Source: Datisca glomerata
Lineage: Eukaryota > Streptophyta > Magnoliopsida > Cucurbitales > Datiscaceae
Direction: 5' to 3'
DNA: 64,000 nt
Assembly (NCBI GenBank): GCA_003255025.1
Contig: QANY01009317.1
Span: 913,001 to 977,000, forward strand
Position 1 is the stretch's first letter. Every line of letters begins with the position of its first letter. Both the position numbers and the translations under genes were made by a program. Of this stretch, positions 34,068 to 46,480 are shown one piece after another. The notes under the pieces were generated by a model. That model was not told the DNA's origin. It searched no databases and saw only the letters and a program-made list of their open reading frames with translations.

Positions 34068-36645
34068 TTTCATTTTGGTTAAGAATTTTTATACTCATTT
34101 CTCAAAATCTAGAATTTTACACCCCTGGCCCACCACAATCAGCATAAAAAATTTTAACTGTCTCTTTCTTCGTCATTTCTTTCATTTTTTCTAATGCAAA
34201 AATCAAATCAATATCCACTCACCCACTCTTCTTCTTCCCATCATTGTTCTCTTCATGCTTTCTAGTTCGTTTTCTCCATACTTTCCTATTCAGGCGAAGC
34301 AACGATGGTTTGTTTCCTCTATGCTTTCCTGTTCTACGAAGTTATTCCTCTCAATCGCACTGGTTTTGACCATGACATAATCGTTTAGGCTTCAATGGTG
34401 GTAATTTATTAATGGATACTTAACCAACTCAGATCTATTGGATCCAATCAAAATGGCTGAATGGGTATTTGACGGCACAAAGTGCCAGTGGTTGGAGAAA
34501 ACTTTAGGCTTGAGAAAACTTTTTTTTTCATTTGGATTTTGTGAATTCTTTTACACTTCTTTGGATTATAAGTTTGTTGATTGAAATTCAAGTAGTTATA
34601 AATCGATTAGGGGTTCAAGATTAATTCCTGTGTGGATGGTGTCAATTTCTGTATCTAGATTGCTTTTTGTATAAATCACTGCATGAAACAAAATGACTAC
34701 TTGAAGGATTCAAGTGGTCATAATAAAACAGTACTTGAACCCTTCAAGTAGTTACATGCCTCTATATAAAACCGATGACAACAAATAATTTGACTCTTTG
34801 AAGGGTTCAAATTGATTACTTGGAACAAATTGACTACTGGAAGGGTTCAAGTAGTCTGTTTTTACTACTTGAACCCTTCAAGTAGTCATTTTTCGTCCCC
34901 TGTAGTGATTTATCCAGAGAGCAAGCGACTATTTGAAAGGTTCAAGTAATAAAAAATGACTACTTGAACCCTTCAAGTAGTGACGAGCTTACTGGACAAC
35001 AGATTTCAAGAGAAAAAAATTACTTGAAGTGTTCAAGTAGTCACATGCTCACTGAAAAATTGACTATTGGAGATAAGAATGACTACTAGAAGGGTTCAAG
35101 TAGTATTTTATGACTACTTGAACCTTTCAAGTAATTATATATTTTGTCAGTCAACACTCATATACCAGGTGACTACTTGAAGGGTTCAAGTAGTTGTATC
35201 TAACTCCCTGAACTCTCCAAGTAGTGATTTTGATTTTGGAAGTAAAAAAAATTACTTGAAGGGTTCAAGTAGTTGTATCTGATTACCTGAACCCTTCAAA
35301 TAGTGATTTTGATTCTAGAAGTAAAAAAAAATTACTTGAAGGTTTCAAGTAGTCAGATTCAACTACTTGAACCCTTCAAGTAGTGAGTTTGATTCTGAAA
35401 AAAAAAATATTACTTGAAGGGTTTATGTTGTCAGATTCAACTGCTTGAACCATTCAAGTAGTTAGTTTGATTCATGCAGTCAATTTTTCAGTGAGCAAGT
35501 GACTACTTGAAGGGTTCAAGTAGTTATTTTTTACTAATTGAACATTTCAAGTAGTTTTTTTCCTTGAAGTCTATTGTCTAGTAAGCTAGCCACTGCTTGA
35601 AGGGTTCAAGTAGTGATGCGGACGGTGCAACTTTAGAATTTCTGGAACAAATAGATCGTGGCGCGCACAAGTCAACTTTTCAGAGTACATAACTTTTAAC
35701 TCGGGTGGATCCACGTGGCCCATAATATATCAAATCAAAAGCTTACTACTTGACCCATAAGATATCAAATCGAAGGGTTCAAGTAGTAAGTTTACTACTT
35801 GAACCCTGCAAGTAGTTTTTGCTTACTAGACAATAGACTTCAAGAGAAAAAAACTACTTGAAGGGTTCAAATAATAATTTTATACTACTTGAACCCTTTA
35901 AGTAGTGAGTGACGAGCTTACTGGACAACTAATTCTAAGAGATAAAAATTACTTGAAAGATTCAAGTAGTAAAAAATTAATACATGAGCTCTCAAGTAGT
36001 GATTTGCATACTATACAATAGAGTTCAAGAGAAAAAAACTACTTGAAGGATTCAAGTAATATAAAATTACTACTTGATACCTTCAAGTAGTCACTAGTAT
36101 TTGGGTTGCTAACTAATCAAACAAAAAATAACTACTTGAAGGGTTTAAGTAGTCATAAACAATTACTTGAACTATTCAAGTAGTCACTTGGCGTATGAGT
36201 AATAGACTGATAAAAAACAACTACTAGAACTCTTCAAGTAGTCATAAACAACTACTTGAAGGATTCAAGTAGTCATAAAAAAATATTTGAACCCTTCAAG
36301 TAGTCACCTGGTGTATGAGTAATTGACTGCAAAAAATAACTACTTGAACCCTTCAAGTAGTCACTTAGTCTAAGAGTGTTGACTAACAAAAAAATAATTA
36401 CTTGAAGGGTTCAAGTAGTCATAAAAAACTACTTGAACCATTCAAGTAAAAAAAAAACTTTGTTGAAAAATAAAGAAGTAAAAGAAGAATAAAATATTAT
36501 TAAATTGATTTGACATGTGCATTGAAAAAAAACAAAAATGATGATGAAAGAGAGAGATTATAAGTGATGATGTGAAGTTAGTGAACTAGAGTATAAAATT
36601 TCTTATTTTCAAAAAGGGGTATAAAAATCCTTAAGAAAAATGAAA
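34068..36645. mobile_element. Terminal-inverted-repeat element carrying a palindrome array
   Basis: The left end (34068 to about 34130; TTTCATTTTGGTTAAG) and the inverted right end (36645 to about 36580; TTTCATTTTTCTTAAG) form imperfect inverted repeats of about 60 bp, including TTTTTATAC on each side. Candidate 9-bp flanks TGTAAATAT (34052-34060) and TGTATATTT (36648-36656) differ at two positions and do not abut the left end, so the duplication is uncertain. No transposase is encoded, so it is non-autonomous; the superfamily is unresolved (Mutator-like is possible). It lies in the leader of Copia D. Confidence 0.6.
34690..36450. repeat. Array of about 38 short palindromes, arms ACTACTTGAA/TTCAAGTAGT
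   Basis: Each unit is about 23 bp: arm ACTACTTGAA, a three-base core (usually GGG or CCC), then TTCAAGTAGT. Units with GGG and CCC cores alternate through most of the array, separated by a short AT-rich gap of about 8-12 bases, then a longer spacer of about 35-40 bases before the next pair, so the higher-order period is about 80-95 bp. Spacers fall into a few recurring families (around GAGCTTACTGGACAAC, TTTGATTCTGAAGT and GGCGTATGAGTAATAGACTG). I counted by eye; a few degenerate units are included. Confidence 0.9.
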
Positions 36646-37520
36646 ATTGTATATTTATCCGAAAACCATTTTTATTTTCATGTTATGACTTATGTTTTAA
36701 CTAAAATGTGCATGTAATGATTGAGATATTTATTATTTTTAGTAATAAAAAAATGTCGTCCCATGAGTCCATTAACATCTATATTGAAAATACTATGACA
36801 TTAATGGATATTAACTAGGACTTTAATCTGACCGTAAAATGAAGCAAGTACACTCTTAATTAACGATATCCTAGATAATTTTTAGAGTTCTACTCAGGAG
36901 TCTAAAATTAATACTGACTATGGACATAGATTGAATTTTAGCTCCATGTTACATAGGGTCATTGTATGACAAATATGATGGAACTATGGTAAATTCATTC
37001 TCCATGGAAGCTGATATAATTATTTAATCTAAATGTCTGAATGGGTAATTTTAAACACTAAGATGACAAATGAAACTCTGATTGATGACCATATCCTTAT
37101 GGTTATTTCTATTTAACTAGATATAGATTCCTATAGCTAAAATTGATGGAAAAACCCTATAGATATAGTCTTTGATACCTGAGTGGATTCCTTATATCAG
37201 TTCATGATTAATATATAGTGCATGCAAAAATGTTCAATCGGGACGAACTAAACTAGGAACTCTAGATCAATAAGAGAATCTTGAAGACGTAGTTCGTGTT
37301 AAACGTCACCCAACCGACTTATTCATTTGGGGTTAAACTTAGCCAAAATAAGATGAAGAATATAAATATCTCTAAATAAAAGTTGACTTAGAGTAAGAAG
37401 GAGGGAGCAAGCTCTAACAGGAGGTGCTTCTATTGCGGGAAGACTGGAAACAAGAAAATTAACTAAAATGTTTTCTTAATTATAAAGAGCTGAAACATGC
37501 ATCTCAGTAAGAAATGACCA
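36646..37520 (+). pseudogene. Copia D gag remnant
   Basis: A gag-like start at ATG 36753 (MSSHESINIY), many stops, and a knuckle remnant CFYCGKTGNKK at about 37423-37455 in the place where Copia gag ends. No long open frame remains. Confidence 0.55.
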
Positions 37521-38197
37521 GTGAATGATACTATTACATCCTCGTGTGTAGACTCTGAAATCACTAATCATATTCACATTTCTTTGTGATGGTTCTAGAA
37601 AACCAGAAAGCTAAATTAGAGAGATTGCATGTTGTTTTTTGGATAGAGGCATATTTATAGCATGATATGAAGTTAAATAATGGTATATATAGTACATTGT
37701 GGAAGAGAAAAGTTTCTCAAGCCAACTATATATCTATAACATATGTCTAGGTCATATAATCTAAGTACGATAGACTAGTAAGAGAGAAACTTCATGGCCT
37801 TTAGATTTTCAAACTCTTATCGGTAAGCTAATTGACTATTGATAAGAATATGAACAAGAGTTTTTTTTTTTAGACAGAAAGACATAGTGGCACATGACGT
37901 TAATGTTGGAGTATATGCTTGAGTGGACAAGTGAAAGTCTAGGTCAGTGGTGGCTATAAGTGTAACGTCAATTTTATTGATGGACACTCTAGATATGACT
38001 ATGTTTTATGCTTTTCGATTTTAAAACTTTTGAGAAATCAAGAGTTTGGAACCAAAGTGGAAAAGACCTTGGAGAAACAAACTAAGTCTCTTCGATTTTA
38101 TCGAAGAGGTAAATACCTCTTAAAGGTATTCATAGACTACATGGTAAATATCAGGATTATATCCCAGTTAGTTACATCTTGGCCATCCATATGTAAA
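37521..38197 (+). pseudogene. Copia D protease-integrase remnant
   Basis: 38030 onward is open and contains LRFYRRGKYLLKVFIDYM and RIISQL, a decayed copy of the Copia integrase core (the catalytic Asp block and the stretch after it). It is cut at 38197 by the solo LTR and does not resume as integrase on the other side. Confidence 0.65.
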
Positions 38198-38719
38198 TGT
38201 TTATCATCGTGGCGCGTGTGCGGCAGAAGCTTATGGCGCGTGACCATTAAAAAATTAAACTTTTAATAAAGATAAAATCTTTTAATAAAATAACACTTGC
38301 GCGATGCCACGATAATCAAATAATTTTTTTTTTATTGAAAACTCTTTTCAATAATTCATGATACATTATATATTTATACATTAAATCTATAGCATATAAG
38401 GTTAGGAATCATATACCTTTTGTAGTCTATATCAAGCATTTTTGCAAAACAGATCGATCCTCTGTCCCACAAAACTGTTTCAATGGTTAGCAGATTATTA
38501 GACCCACATAAAAATCTTTCAAGTCAATCCTCAGCATACTAGGACGTGTGTGAGCATGTAGAATATTACAAGATACTTTTTCTGTCTCTAGATGTACTCA
38601 AAACATGAGGTCTAGAGATTTATTGAGAGAAAATTTAGTGAGACGATTCTCTGAAAGAACACGAAGATTATTCTATTAGAGATTTGATTAACTTTTAATC
38701 GCAGAAAAAAATCACTTCC

Positions 38720-40735
38720 TTATTGGCTTTTGGCGATGTTTTGAATATCTTCCCTTTCTTGTTCTTACCTTTGTCCTTACCATTTTTCTTCTTCCTTTTT
38801 TTGTTCTTAACAATATTGGAAGAATGTTTTTGCTCAACAACATTTGCCTCGCCCTCTTTGGTTATTCTAGGGTTGAGTGACTCAAAAGTCTATAGTTCAT
38901 TCAACAATTGGGTCATGTTGAATTGTAACTTGTTCATAACATAGTTGGTCGTGAATACAGAAAAAGCTGGTGTGAGCGACTCAAGTATAATGCTAAATTG
39001 AGTCCGCTCATCAATGGTTGCCCCATGTACTTCTGCCTCGTACATTATGTTCATCATGTTCAAAACATGTTCTCGCACAGAAGTACGCTTTCTCATCTTA
39101 GTCATCATATAGCTCCTAGTGGCTTTATGATGACTTTGATTACACTGCTGTCCAAGCATCGCCTGTAGAGATACCATAATCTCATAGGCAGTCTCCATGC
39201 TTTCATGTTTGGTTCTCTGAATATCATTCATATTCACAAGCATGTAACACTTTGCCTTGTTGTTTGATATGATCCAAGCATCATATCTGTCCCTAACATT
39301 CTTAGGGGCATTAACAGTGGGCTCCTCTGGATATTCTTCAGTAAGAAAGAACTTATAGTTATCACAAATTAACATTAAGTTCATACTAGATTTCCAACGT
39401 ACGGAATTATCACCATTCAATTTCTCAAGAATGAGTAAAGCAATAACAGGGTTGCCCATGGTAGACATAATAATGATAAGTGAAATTTAAAATATACAAG
39501 ATTCAATATAATTGATAAATATCTAAAATTCAAAAAGTTAACGTGATACATGATTGCAACATAATAAACAGGTAAATTTAACAATTACTAATCACGATAA
39601 AACAACCCAATGATTAATGTGTTGTCTTAAGCTTAGTCAAATTAACCTTAGACTGTCTGTGAAACATTCTCATCCTTAGTAATTAAAACTTAAAATATCT
39701 CATATTTTCTCCTTTAGCAACAAGGTATTGCTTGTTCGTTCAAGTCAAAATTATCCACATGAAAGCTTAATTATGACTTTGTGAGTATAACCCATCATAT
39801 TAGATTTCATGGCTTCATTTAGAATATGTCGTCTTAAGGTCGGTCAAAACTAAACTACATCACTTCCTCCTATCTTCTTAAGAAGTCCAACATTGGTATT
39901 TATACAGCTCAAAACCTTCCTTAAGGGTTGAAAACAAAGCCATCTCAAGCCCTTACTGCACCTCACGGTGTTGTACTAATGATGGAGACCATATGTTACA
40001 TTGACATGTCAACCTTCTCCCACTCACTATTTTAGGATTATGTGTTTCCATTTTAATTAATTAATTAATTTTAAATTAAAAATTGGTTAAAATAATAACC
40101 TTATGAATATTTAATAATCAGTTATGCCAATCTCATTGATCTAAGTTCATTTAACCTTATGTTACTATGTTCCTTATTATGGTGTGATTATCAAGTTTTA
40201 ACTAATTAAAATCTAGCAGTTTACATGCAATTGATTTCATAAAACAATACATGTAAACATATTAGGACAATCCAAGTATGTTTCAATTGATGAGATGCAT
40301 GATCAAATGAAACTGTGTAGATTTTTCATGTATGACATATGATCGACTAATGTATGGACATGTTATCAATCATAATATTTAAACAATTATTTTATAATAA
40401 AATAAAATAATAATAATCGATCGAGTGACTATTGGATATTTTTAAAATACAACTCTTTTAATAAAGAAATAAAATTACAAAGCGGACTTCAAGAATACAC
40501 ATTTCCCAAATATTGCCTTCTACTCCTGATGTCAATCTTCGTTATTTTCAAGTTTTGAACAAGATCCTATTCAATTAGCAAACACTATTTTTCTTAATTA
40601 AAATTAATTTCTATAATTATCTTTTTTAAAATAGTTGACTTTGACTTAGTGAAATAAACACTTTATTAAAATAACGTGTTTATTTGATTTGGTCAAACTT
40701 GGGTCAAACTCAATCAACCTACTGATGTAGTGCCA
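38720..40735 (-). mobile_element. Copia gag fragment inside the solo LTR
   Basis: 39468-38890 is an open minus-strand frame of 192 codons (MSTMGNPVIALLILEKLNG, then RYDAWIISNNKAKCYMLVNM), a Copia gag N-terminus. A Lys-rich tail runs to 38720. To the right, about 1.2 kb of non-coding DNA has a TATA-like TATAAATA on minus near 39900, so this may be part of that element's leader or LTR. It replaces about 290 bp of LTR B sequence. Its exact ends are not resolved. Confidence 0.65.
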
Positions 40736-40993
40736 CATGGCACTACAGCAGTCCATGGTGATCTATGATACCCAATCATTGATCAACATATGGTAATTAC
40801 TACAGATTAAATATTCATTTTTATTAGATAAATATCTAGATATCAGTTAATTCAAAATTAATATATCTGATTATCCCTATTAACTAAATTATATGTTATT
40901 TCACAAATAACATATTTAATTGATTCAAATTATTATCTAATAATAATTTAATTATCTAATTTCATAAATTAGATATTCTATCTCACTTATCGA

Positions 40994-40994
40994 N
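40994..40994. other. Ambiguous base N
   Basis: The only N in the window. In the matching LTR B copy, an AT-rich stretch with (AT)n of about 115-120 bases (about 23541-23660) lies at this point, so the N probably hides a collapsed gap. Confidence 0.8.
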
Positions 40995-42047
40995 GTACTT
41001 TCCCTAAAATAAAAATTCTTTGCAAGTAAGTCATTTTCTCATGTCCTGAAATATTCACACCCTAGACTGCGTAGTATAGAGGTGACTTGGAGACCATATA
41101 CCTATAATCCTAAACTCCAATAAATCAGATTATTGATTAAACTCTTTAATTTAATATTTTTATTTATTAGTTCCATTATTACTTCACTATAAATATGAAA
41201 TTGAACTCTTAGTGATTATAAAATGTATTTACAGAGTATTCTCATGTAGTCCATGGATATAATCCAATTATTGCTTCGTAAATTAGAGCTGGTCAAAATT
41301 ATCATTTTACCTCTCTAAATACCTCTCGATCCTTATGTACCATTAATCTACTTGTGAATTACTAATTTATAATTTTATTATAAATTTGAGCTCAATAACC
41401 ATTCAGTTCTACAATTAACACTTAATAAAATCAATATACGATCAATTAGAAAAGCTTAGATTCTAAATCTTGCAAGATCATGTTCTCAGCCATTCACATC
41501 ACTGAATCTCCAAAGCAAAAGTCACTAGCCTGTTTTACAAACAAACTTGAACGAGTGAATTAAAATATTCAGAAGACATGCATATGAGTTCATGACAACT
41601 CAGGATTCAGACTGGTCTACATATGATCATTGAATTAATGTATATTAATTCTTTATGATAAACGACATGTTGACAAATATATTAATTTCATCGGTCCAGT
41701 CATATATGATCTCATTATATTAAGTATATTCACTAAGATGTCTATATACATCAATAATCCGGATCTATATAACACGTATTCATAATACTTAGTGAACCGT
41801 ATTAGCAACTATTTATGAAGGATTCCATACTTTAATATGTCCCTGATAATTTTATTCTTCATTTATGATCTTAATCCTCTCGTACTAATCTAAGATCATT
41901 ATCTCATTAATGAATATAAAATTTTCAGATATATAAATTATTCAACAATAATTTAAAAGAATAATTATAAGAAAAATATAATTCTCATTAAATTTCATAT
42001 CAAAATGTCAATACACATGCTTTGGAGGCATAACCCCCAACAGTAAC

Positions 42048-43654
42048 AATATGGAGAGACAAGTCTTTTTTTTAACAAAATGAGATCTATGTTTAGTTGA
42101 TTAATTGTTCTATTTTATTTTTGAGGATTAGCTATATAGATGACGTATTTTGAATCTAACATCTATGGTAGCAACTGAAACCACAAGAATTATAGAATGT
42201 TTGTAAGCCTAGTTTACATAACCTTCATATATGTGAATGTCCAACACATGTGTTAAAAGAGAATGCTACCAAGCTAGATGGTAGTTCGAAATGATATCTA
42301 AGTGAAGGCTACGCAAAATGAAATTTGGGTTATTTGTTTTTATAATACCAAGAGGAAGTGTTTGTAAGTATAAATATTGTATTCTTGGAAAAATACTATA
42401 TTTCAAAAGGAATATCTAGACTCAACACAAACTTAGAACACATTTATGATAATGATTGTGCCACGCAATACAGTTTGTAATAGAGAAGTCCAGAAGTTAG
42501 TGAGAATCCAGTTAGTGATGAGAATAAGAGTGAAGTACTTCCTAGTACTACACAATCTTATTGTAGTGAGATCGTTTCTTATTCATATGAGAACAAATGT
42601 TCTTAGGAGAGTCCGGTATATTAATCCTGGTGGAACATGAGGTAGATCCCAATCACCACATTGTTGTGGAAGGTGATCACGACCATTTGAGATATTCATG
42701 CTCAATGTAGAGACTTTTGAGTCCATCTTAGAGGAACATGATTCATTACGGCTCATGTTTGTAAAGATATGGCATCCATTATAGCTCATCTCATTTACGA
42801 GGCAAAAAGATGTCAAGAGTGTTATCTTGTATGGAGATCTTGATATACATGATGCATTTCGTCCAGTCGTGGACTTAAGCATGCGTTAAGGAATTAGAAC
42901 ATTATGATGATCATTTAATCAAAGTTTTGATTTTGATCAAGGTCATAATGAGAAATGTTAGTACAAGATAAATGAAGGAAACATAATGATTTTCTTGTAT
43001 TTTATGTAGATGACATTTTATCATCAGGAATGATGTAGAATTAATTTCAATGACAAAGCCATGTGTTATCTGATTTATGATATCAAAAGCTTTAGGAAAG
43101 TGATCTTCATTCTATGAATTAACTTCTTTCGAGACTTAATATAGAATTATGTCCTTATCCTGAACTGCGTAAATAATAATATGTTGTATCGGTGTGCAAT
43201 GTAGGATTCCAAGAAATGGCTTGTTACCCTTTTAGGATTGAAACCTATGTATTATGTTAGTGCTTATGACATAGGATGAAATAAATAACATTAAGATAGT
43301 TGCCTTACTTTTGGTAGTGAGAAGTCTTAAGTATGTTGTTATATTGTACACCAGATGTATACTTCATAGTAGGTTTAGTCAATAGATATCAGTCAAATCT
43401 AAGAGAATTTGACTGGATAACTATGAAACATACACTTAAGTATCTTAGGAGAACGAGGGATTATGTGAATGTCTATCATGGTGTGAATCTCAGACCAGTT
43501 GGGTATATGGATTCAAGTTTTCAATTAAATTACTTCAGCGGTAAAACCTAGCACACCCGTTTATGAAGACTTTAGCCACAAAAGTTTTTGGGTCAAATGT
43601 AGAGAATGCAGAGCTTAAACTGGTTGTACATGTGCTTTGGGGTAAGTGTGAGAT
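42048..43654 (+). pseudogene. Copia D reverse transcriptase and RNase H
   Basis: Resumes after the solo LTR. The RT active site YVDD is at 43003-43014 (FLVFYVDDIL). 43333-43551 is open with DVYFIVGLVNRYQSN, TMKHTLKYLRRTRDY and GYMDSSFQ, the RT end and RNase H start of Copia. Stops and shifts are frequent. It ends against the 3' LTR. Confidence 0.75.
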
Positions 43655-45124
43655 TGTTAGGATTATGCCCTAAAAAGCACTAAAATCCTATTGTATTTAT
43701 TGAGACATTTAATTTTGATTAGTAATAAATAGTTTATTATTATATTATGTGCAATACATTCTAGTAAAAAGTACACAAACATAATAGTACTTAGTTTGTG
43801 GGTTCTATGGAGTTTAGCTTATGAAAATAAAATATTTAACCAAGAGTCATTTATGACTTGCAAATACTTAATTTCAGAGTCTAGTGAGGCTGAGCGCTTT
43901 ACTAAGTAAAAACTATAGTACATTAACTTGATTATGTTGAGTGGCTAACTTTGGTGATTAGGTGAAGTACCTAGTTAATGTACTAGTGCATTTGAAATGC
44001 ATTAGAAGGATTAATGAGTCTAATTTTCAGTAAAGTACTATCAAATAAAAATCGAGACTCATTGCTGTGATTTTATGAGTGATCTCAATCTTGAGAGTGT
44101 TATAAGGTCATATTTAATAGTTTAGCTATTTTGATCTATTAAGAATGAGACTCTATGAGTCAACATATTCTGTAGTTTGCATGAATGAATAGTGGGTGCA
44201 TAGTTCTCAATAATATAATCCATAGACACTTTTAATTAAGTGACATAATACCATTAAGTAATTCATTTATGTAATCATAGTAAATAAAGCGCTTAGTATC
44301 TCTGTTGGAGTACTAAAGATTTGATAATTTTACTAAAGACATCATGTATAAAAATTATCATAGTTGATCGATAGATTGAATTTGGAATATAAAGATACCA
44401 AGATAGGTCGATAGTAATCAACCTAATTATACACACTACTGTATTATGAATGGCATAACATACTAAATAATAGGACATGGATAATTATGTTGAGTAATAT
44501 AAAATACACTTGGAGTTTAATTATGATTTTATAGTAGAGTTAATCGTAATGAATAATTAATAAATTTGATTATAGTTTTACTAGGTAGATTTATTAATTA
44601 TGTAGTCAAATATATTTTTATCCTTATGGTCCCCTTACTAGCCTCAGATTTGAGTTATATTGTGACGAAACTTATTTAATAAACAAGTGGCTCAACGTGA
44701 ATACTTTATAGTCAACAAAATGATTTAAAAACCAACTCAGTCTTAATTTTAGAAGGCCAAAGATGAATTTAAATTAATTAATTTAATAAAAAAGGAAAAC
44801 ATATGGTTGGGGATTTCCCCAACCGTTGCTTTCACACGAGTTACTATGTTGTTACCCATGTGAAGAGATTATTTTTTTCTAAATAATTTTTTCACAAAAC
44901 TTTTTTATAATGATAGTTATTCAAATAAAAGTGAAATGGCCGAACGACAACTTGAAGAAGAAAATGATTAAATATTTTTTTGGTTTGATTTGATTGGAGG
45001 AATAATAAGAAAGACTACGATATTTCAATTTTCATGCTTCAAAAGGTATTTGTTATACTCCGTATAAGTGATTGTTTCTCAAAATTTTCAAGATCCAATA
45101 TTTTCCACTACGTTGATTACGTCA
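43655..45124 (+). repeat. 3' LTR of Copia D
   Basis: 1,470 bp, TGTTAGGATT to GTCA, followed by the duplication TCCAT (45125-45129). Confidence 0.85.
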
Positions 45125-45237
45125 TCCATAACCTATGGAGGGTTGATATAAATAGTGAGTCATGAAGCTACATGAAGATTCAGGCATTAGTTCGCAAGCG
45201 ACTGAGCCATTATTGCGAAAAGAGCTCTGTCGAGTTT

Positions 45238-45540
45238 TGATAAACCATGTGTTATGCAAGATAAGAGTGAAAGTGAGTAAGCAATCTTAAACTGTTTTGA
45301 CAATAATATAGGTTGAGGTGGCCTTCTGGTTGAAGCTCGAGGTTCTGTTTATAGCTATTTAGCTTGTTAGTTTTGAGTAGTTAGTCTCTTGTTAGAAGCT
45401 AACAACTTGTAGTTAGTGCTTAACCATAATTGAAGTGTAACCTCTTCACTATAAATAAAAATGAGATCATGCTTAGCAAGTTTACGAAGCTGATTACCTT
45501 CTTCATCAATATTTTTCTTTCTAGTGTTTTAGCTTCTTTA
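45238..45540 (+). repeat. 5' LTR of Copia E
   Basis: 303 bp, with a TATA-like CTATAAATAAAAATG near 45451-45465. It is directly followed by the primer site. Confidence 0.85.
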
Positions 45541-45553
45541 TGGTATCAACGCC
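45541..45553 (+). other. Primer-binding site of Copia E
   Basis: TGGTATCAACGCC, close to the tRNA-Met complement TGGTATCAGAGCC, immediately after the LTR. Confidence 0.7.
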
Positions 45554-45699
45554 TATAAAGGACAAACGTCCATTGTTGAAAACTCAAATAACAGTAGCAT
45601 CACTACAAACACCGCGAGTAATACATCAAGCTTAAACAGTTCTTTGTAAGTTAAGTTGGACAAGACAACTACATCGTGTGTAAATTACAAGTTACTCCT

Positions 45700-46480
45700 A
45701 CCATTTTAGGACAGGCTTGAAGACATCGTGTTTGGTGAAGGAGAAAGACCAAGAAAAAATCTTGCTAATGGAGATAATAATCCTGAATACGATGTGTGGG
45801 TTAGGAAAGACCAGTTGCTGCTCAGTTGGACCAGATCTTCAATGACGAAGGGGTCTTGGGTATAGTAACTCAATACAATACATCTGCTGAAGTGTGGAGT
45901 TCCTTCGAGAGAAATTTTACGAGCCAATCCAAAGCAAATATGATGCAACTCAGAAACATGCTCCAAACCTACAAGAAAGGAAATTCTTGTATCACTAATT
46001 ACTGCGCTAAATTGAGAAGTGTTGGAAATATCTTGGTTACAGCTATCCAACCTATTAATGAACAAGAAATGGTGCTTTACATGATGAATGTCTTAGGGCC
46101 AGAATATGATTTTGTTGTAGTTACTATTACTGTCAGAACAAAAGACTTAGGAGTAGAAGAAGTACAATCACTTTTACTTTGTCATGACTAGAGAAACAAG
46201 TTGCTGAAAGTGAAAATGTTATGAAGATTAGTGCTAACATAGTGACAAGTGACTTCAGCAAGAAATTTGGACATGGGAGTCAGTCTGGTTCAAACCGGAA
46301 CTGTTACAAAAATCAAGGTAATTTTCAAGGTAATAGAGGGAATTTCCAAAGCAAAAGAGGACATTTTAACTCGAGAAGAGGAGGAAGAAGTGGTACATGC
46401 AATTCATACAAAATTGTATGCCAGGTTTGTGCAAAACCTAGTCATTCAGCCTTTGTGTGCTATTTCTGGTATTAAAAGAG
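45700..46480 (+). pseudogene. Copia E gag
   Basis: UBN2-type gag in pieces. 45826-46191 (121 codons) holds EVWSSFERNFTSQSKANMMQLR, and 46221-46475 a Gly/Asn/Arg-rich segment followed by a knuckle CQVCAKPSHSAFVC. A stop at 46189 and a frame change separate them. It resembles Copia A gag in composition and order, so A and E are related families. Confidence 0.8.

Larger units (their letters stand above)
38198..42042 (-). mobile_element. Solo LTR of family B with internal insertion
   Basis: On minus it starts TGTTGGGGGTTATG at 42042 and ends at 38198. It matches LTR B (22465-24734) at 38198-38719 and about 40735-42042. The flanks are GTAAA (38193-38197) and GTAAC (42043-42047), a 5-bp duplication with one change, so one LTR remains at this site. 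The middle 2 kb is foreign. Confidence 0.75.
30732..45124 (+). mobile_element. Copia retrotransposon D with two nested insertions
   Basis: LTRs at 30732-32308 and 43655-45124 begin with the same TGTTAGGATT and are flanked by TCCAT on both sides (30727-30731 and 45125-45129). The primer site is at 32310-32321. Inside are decayed gag, integrase, RT and RNase H in plus orientation. A terminal-inverted-repeat element (34068-36645) sits in the leader and a solo LTR of family B (38198-42042) in integrase. Confidence 0.88.

Noticed and set aside
34690..36450. CRISPR-like array (regular short palindromic repeats with spacers)
   Set aside because: Plant context without cas genes. Spacers recur in families and vary in length, units alternate in orientation, and the array lies inside a transposon.
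858..36450. Homology between viral hairpins (CTACTTT) and the palindrome array (CTACTTGAA)
   Set aside because: Only a six-base core is shared, with different centres and spacing, and there is no other similarity between the two regions.
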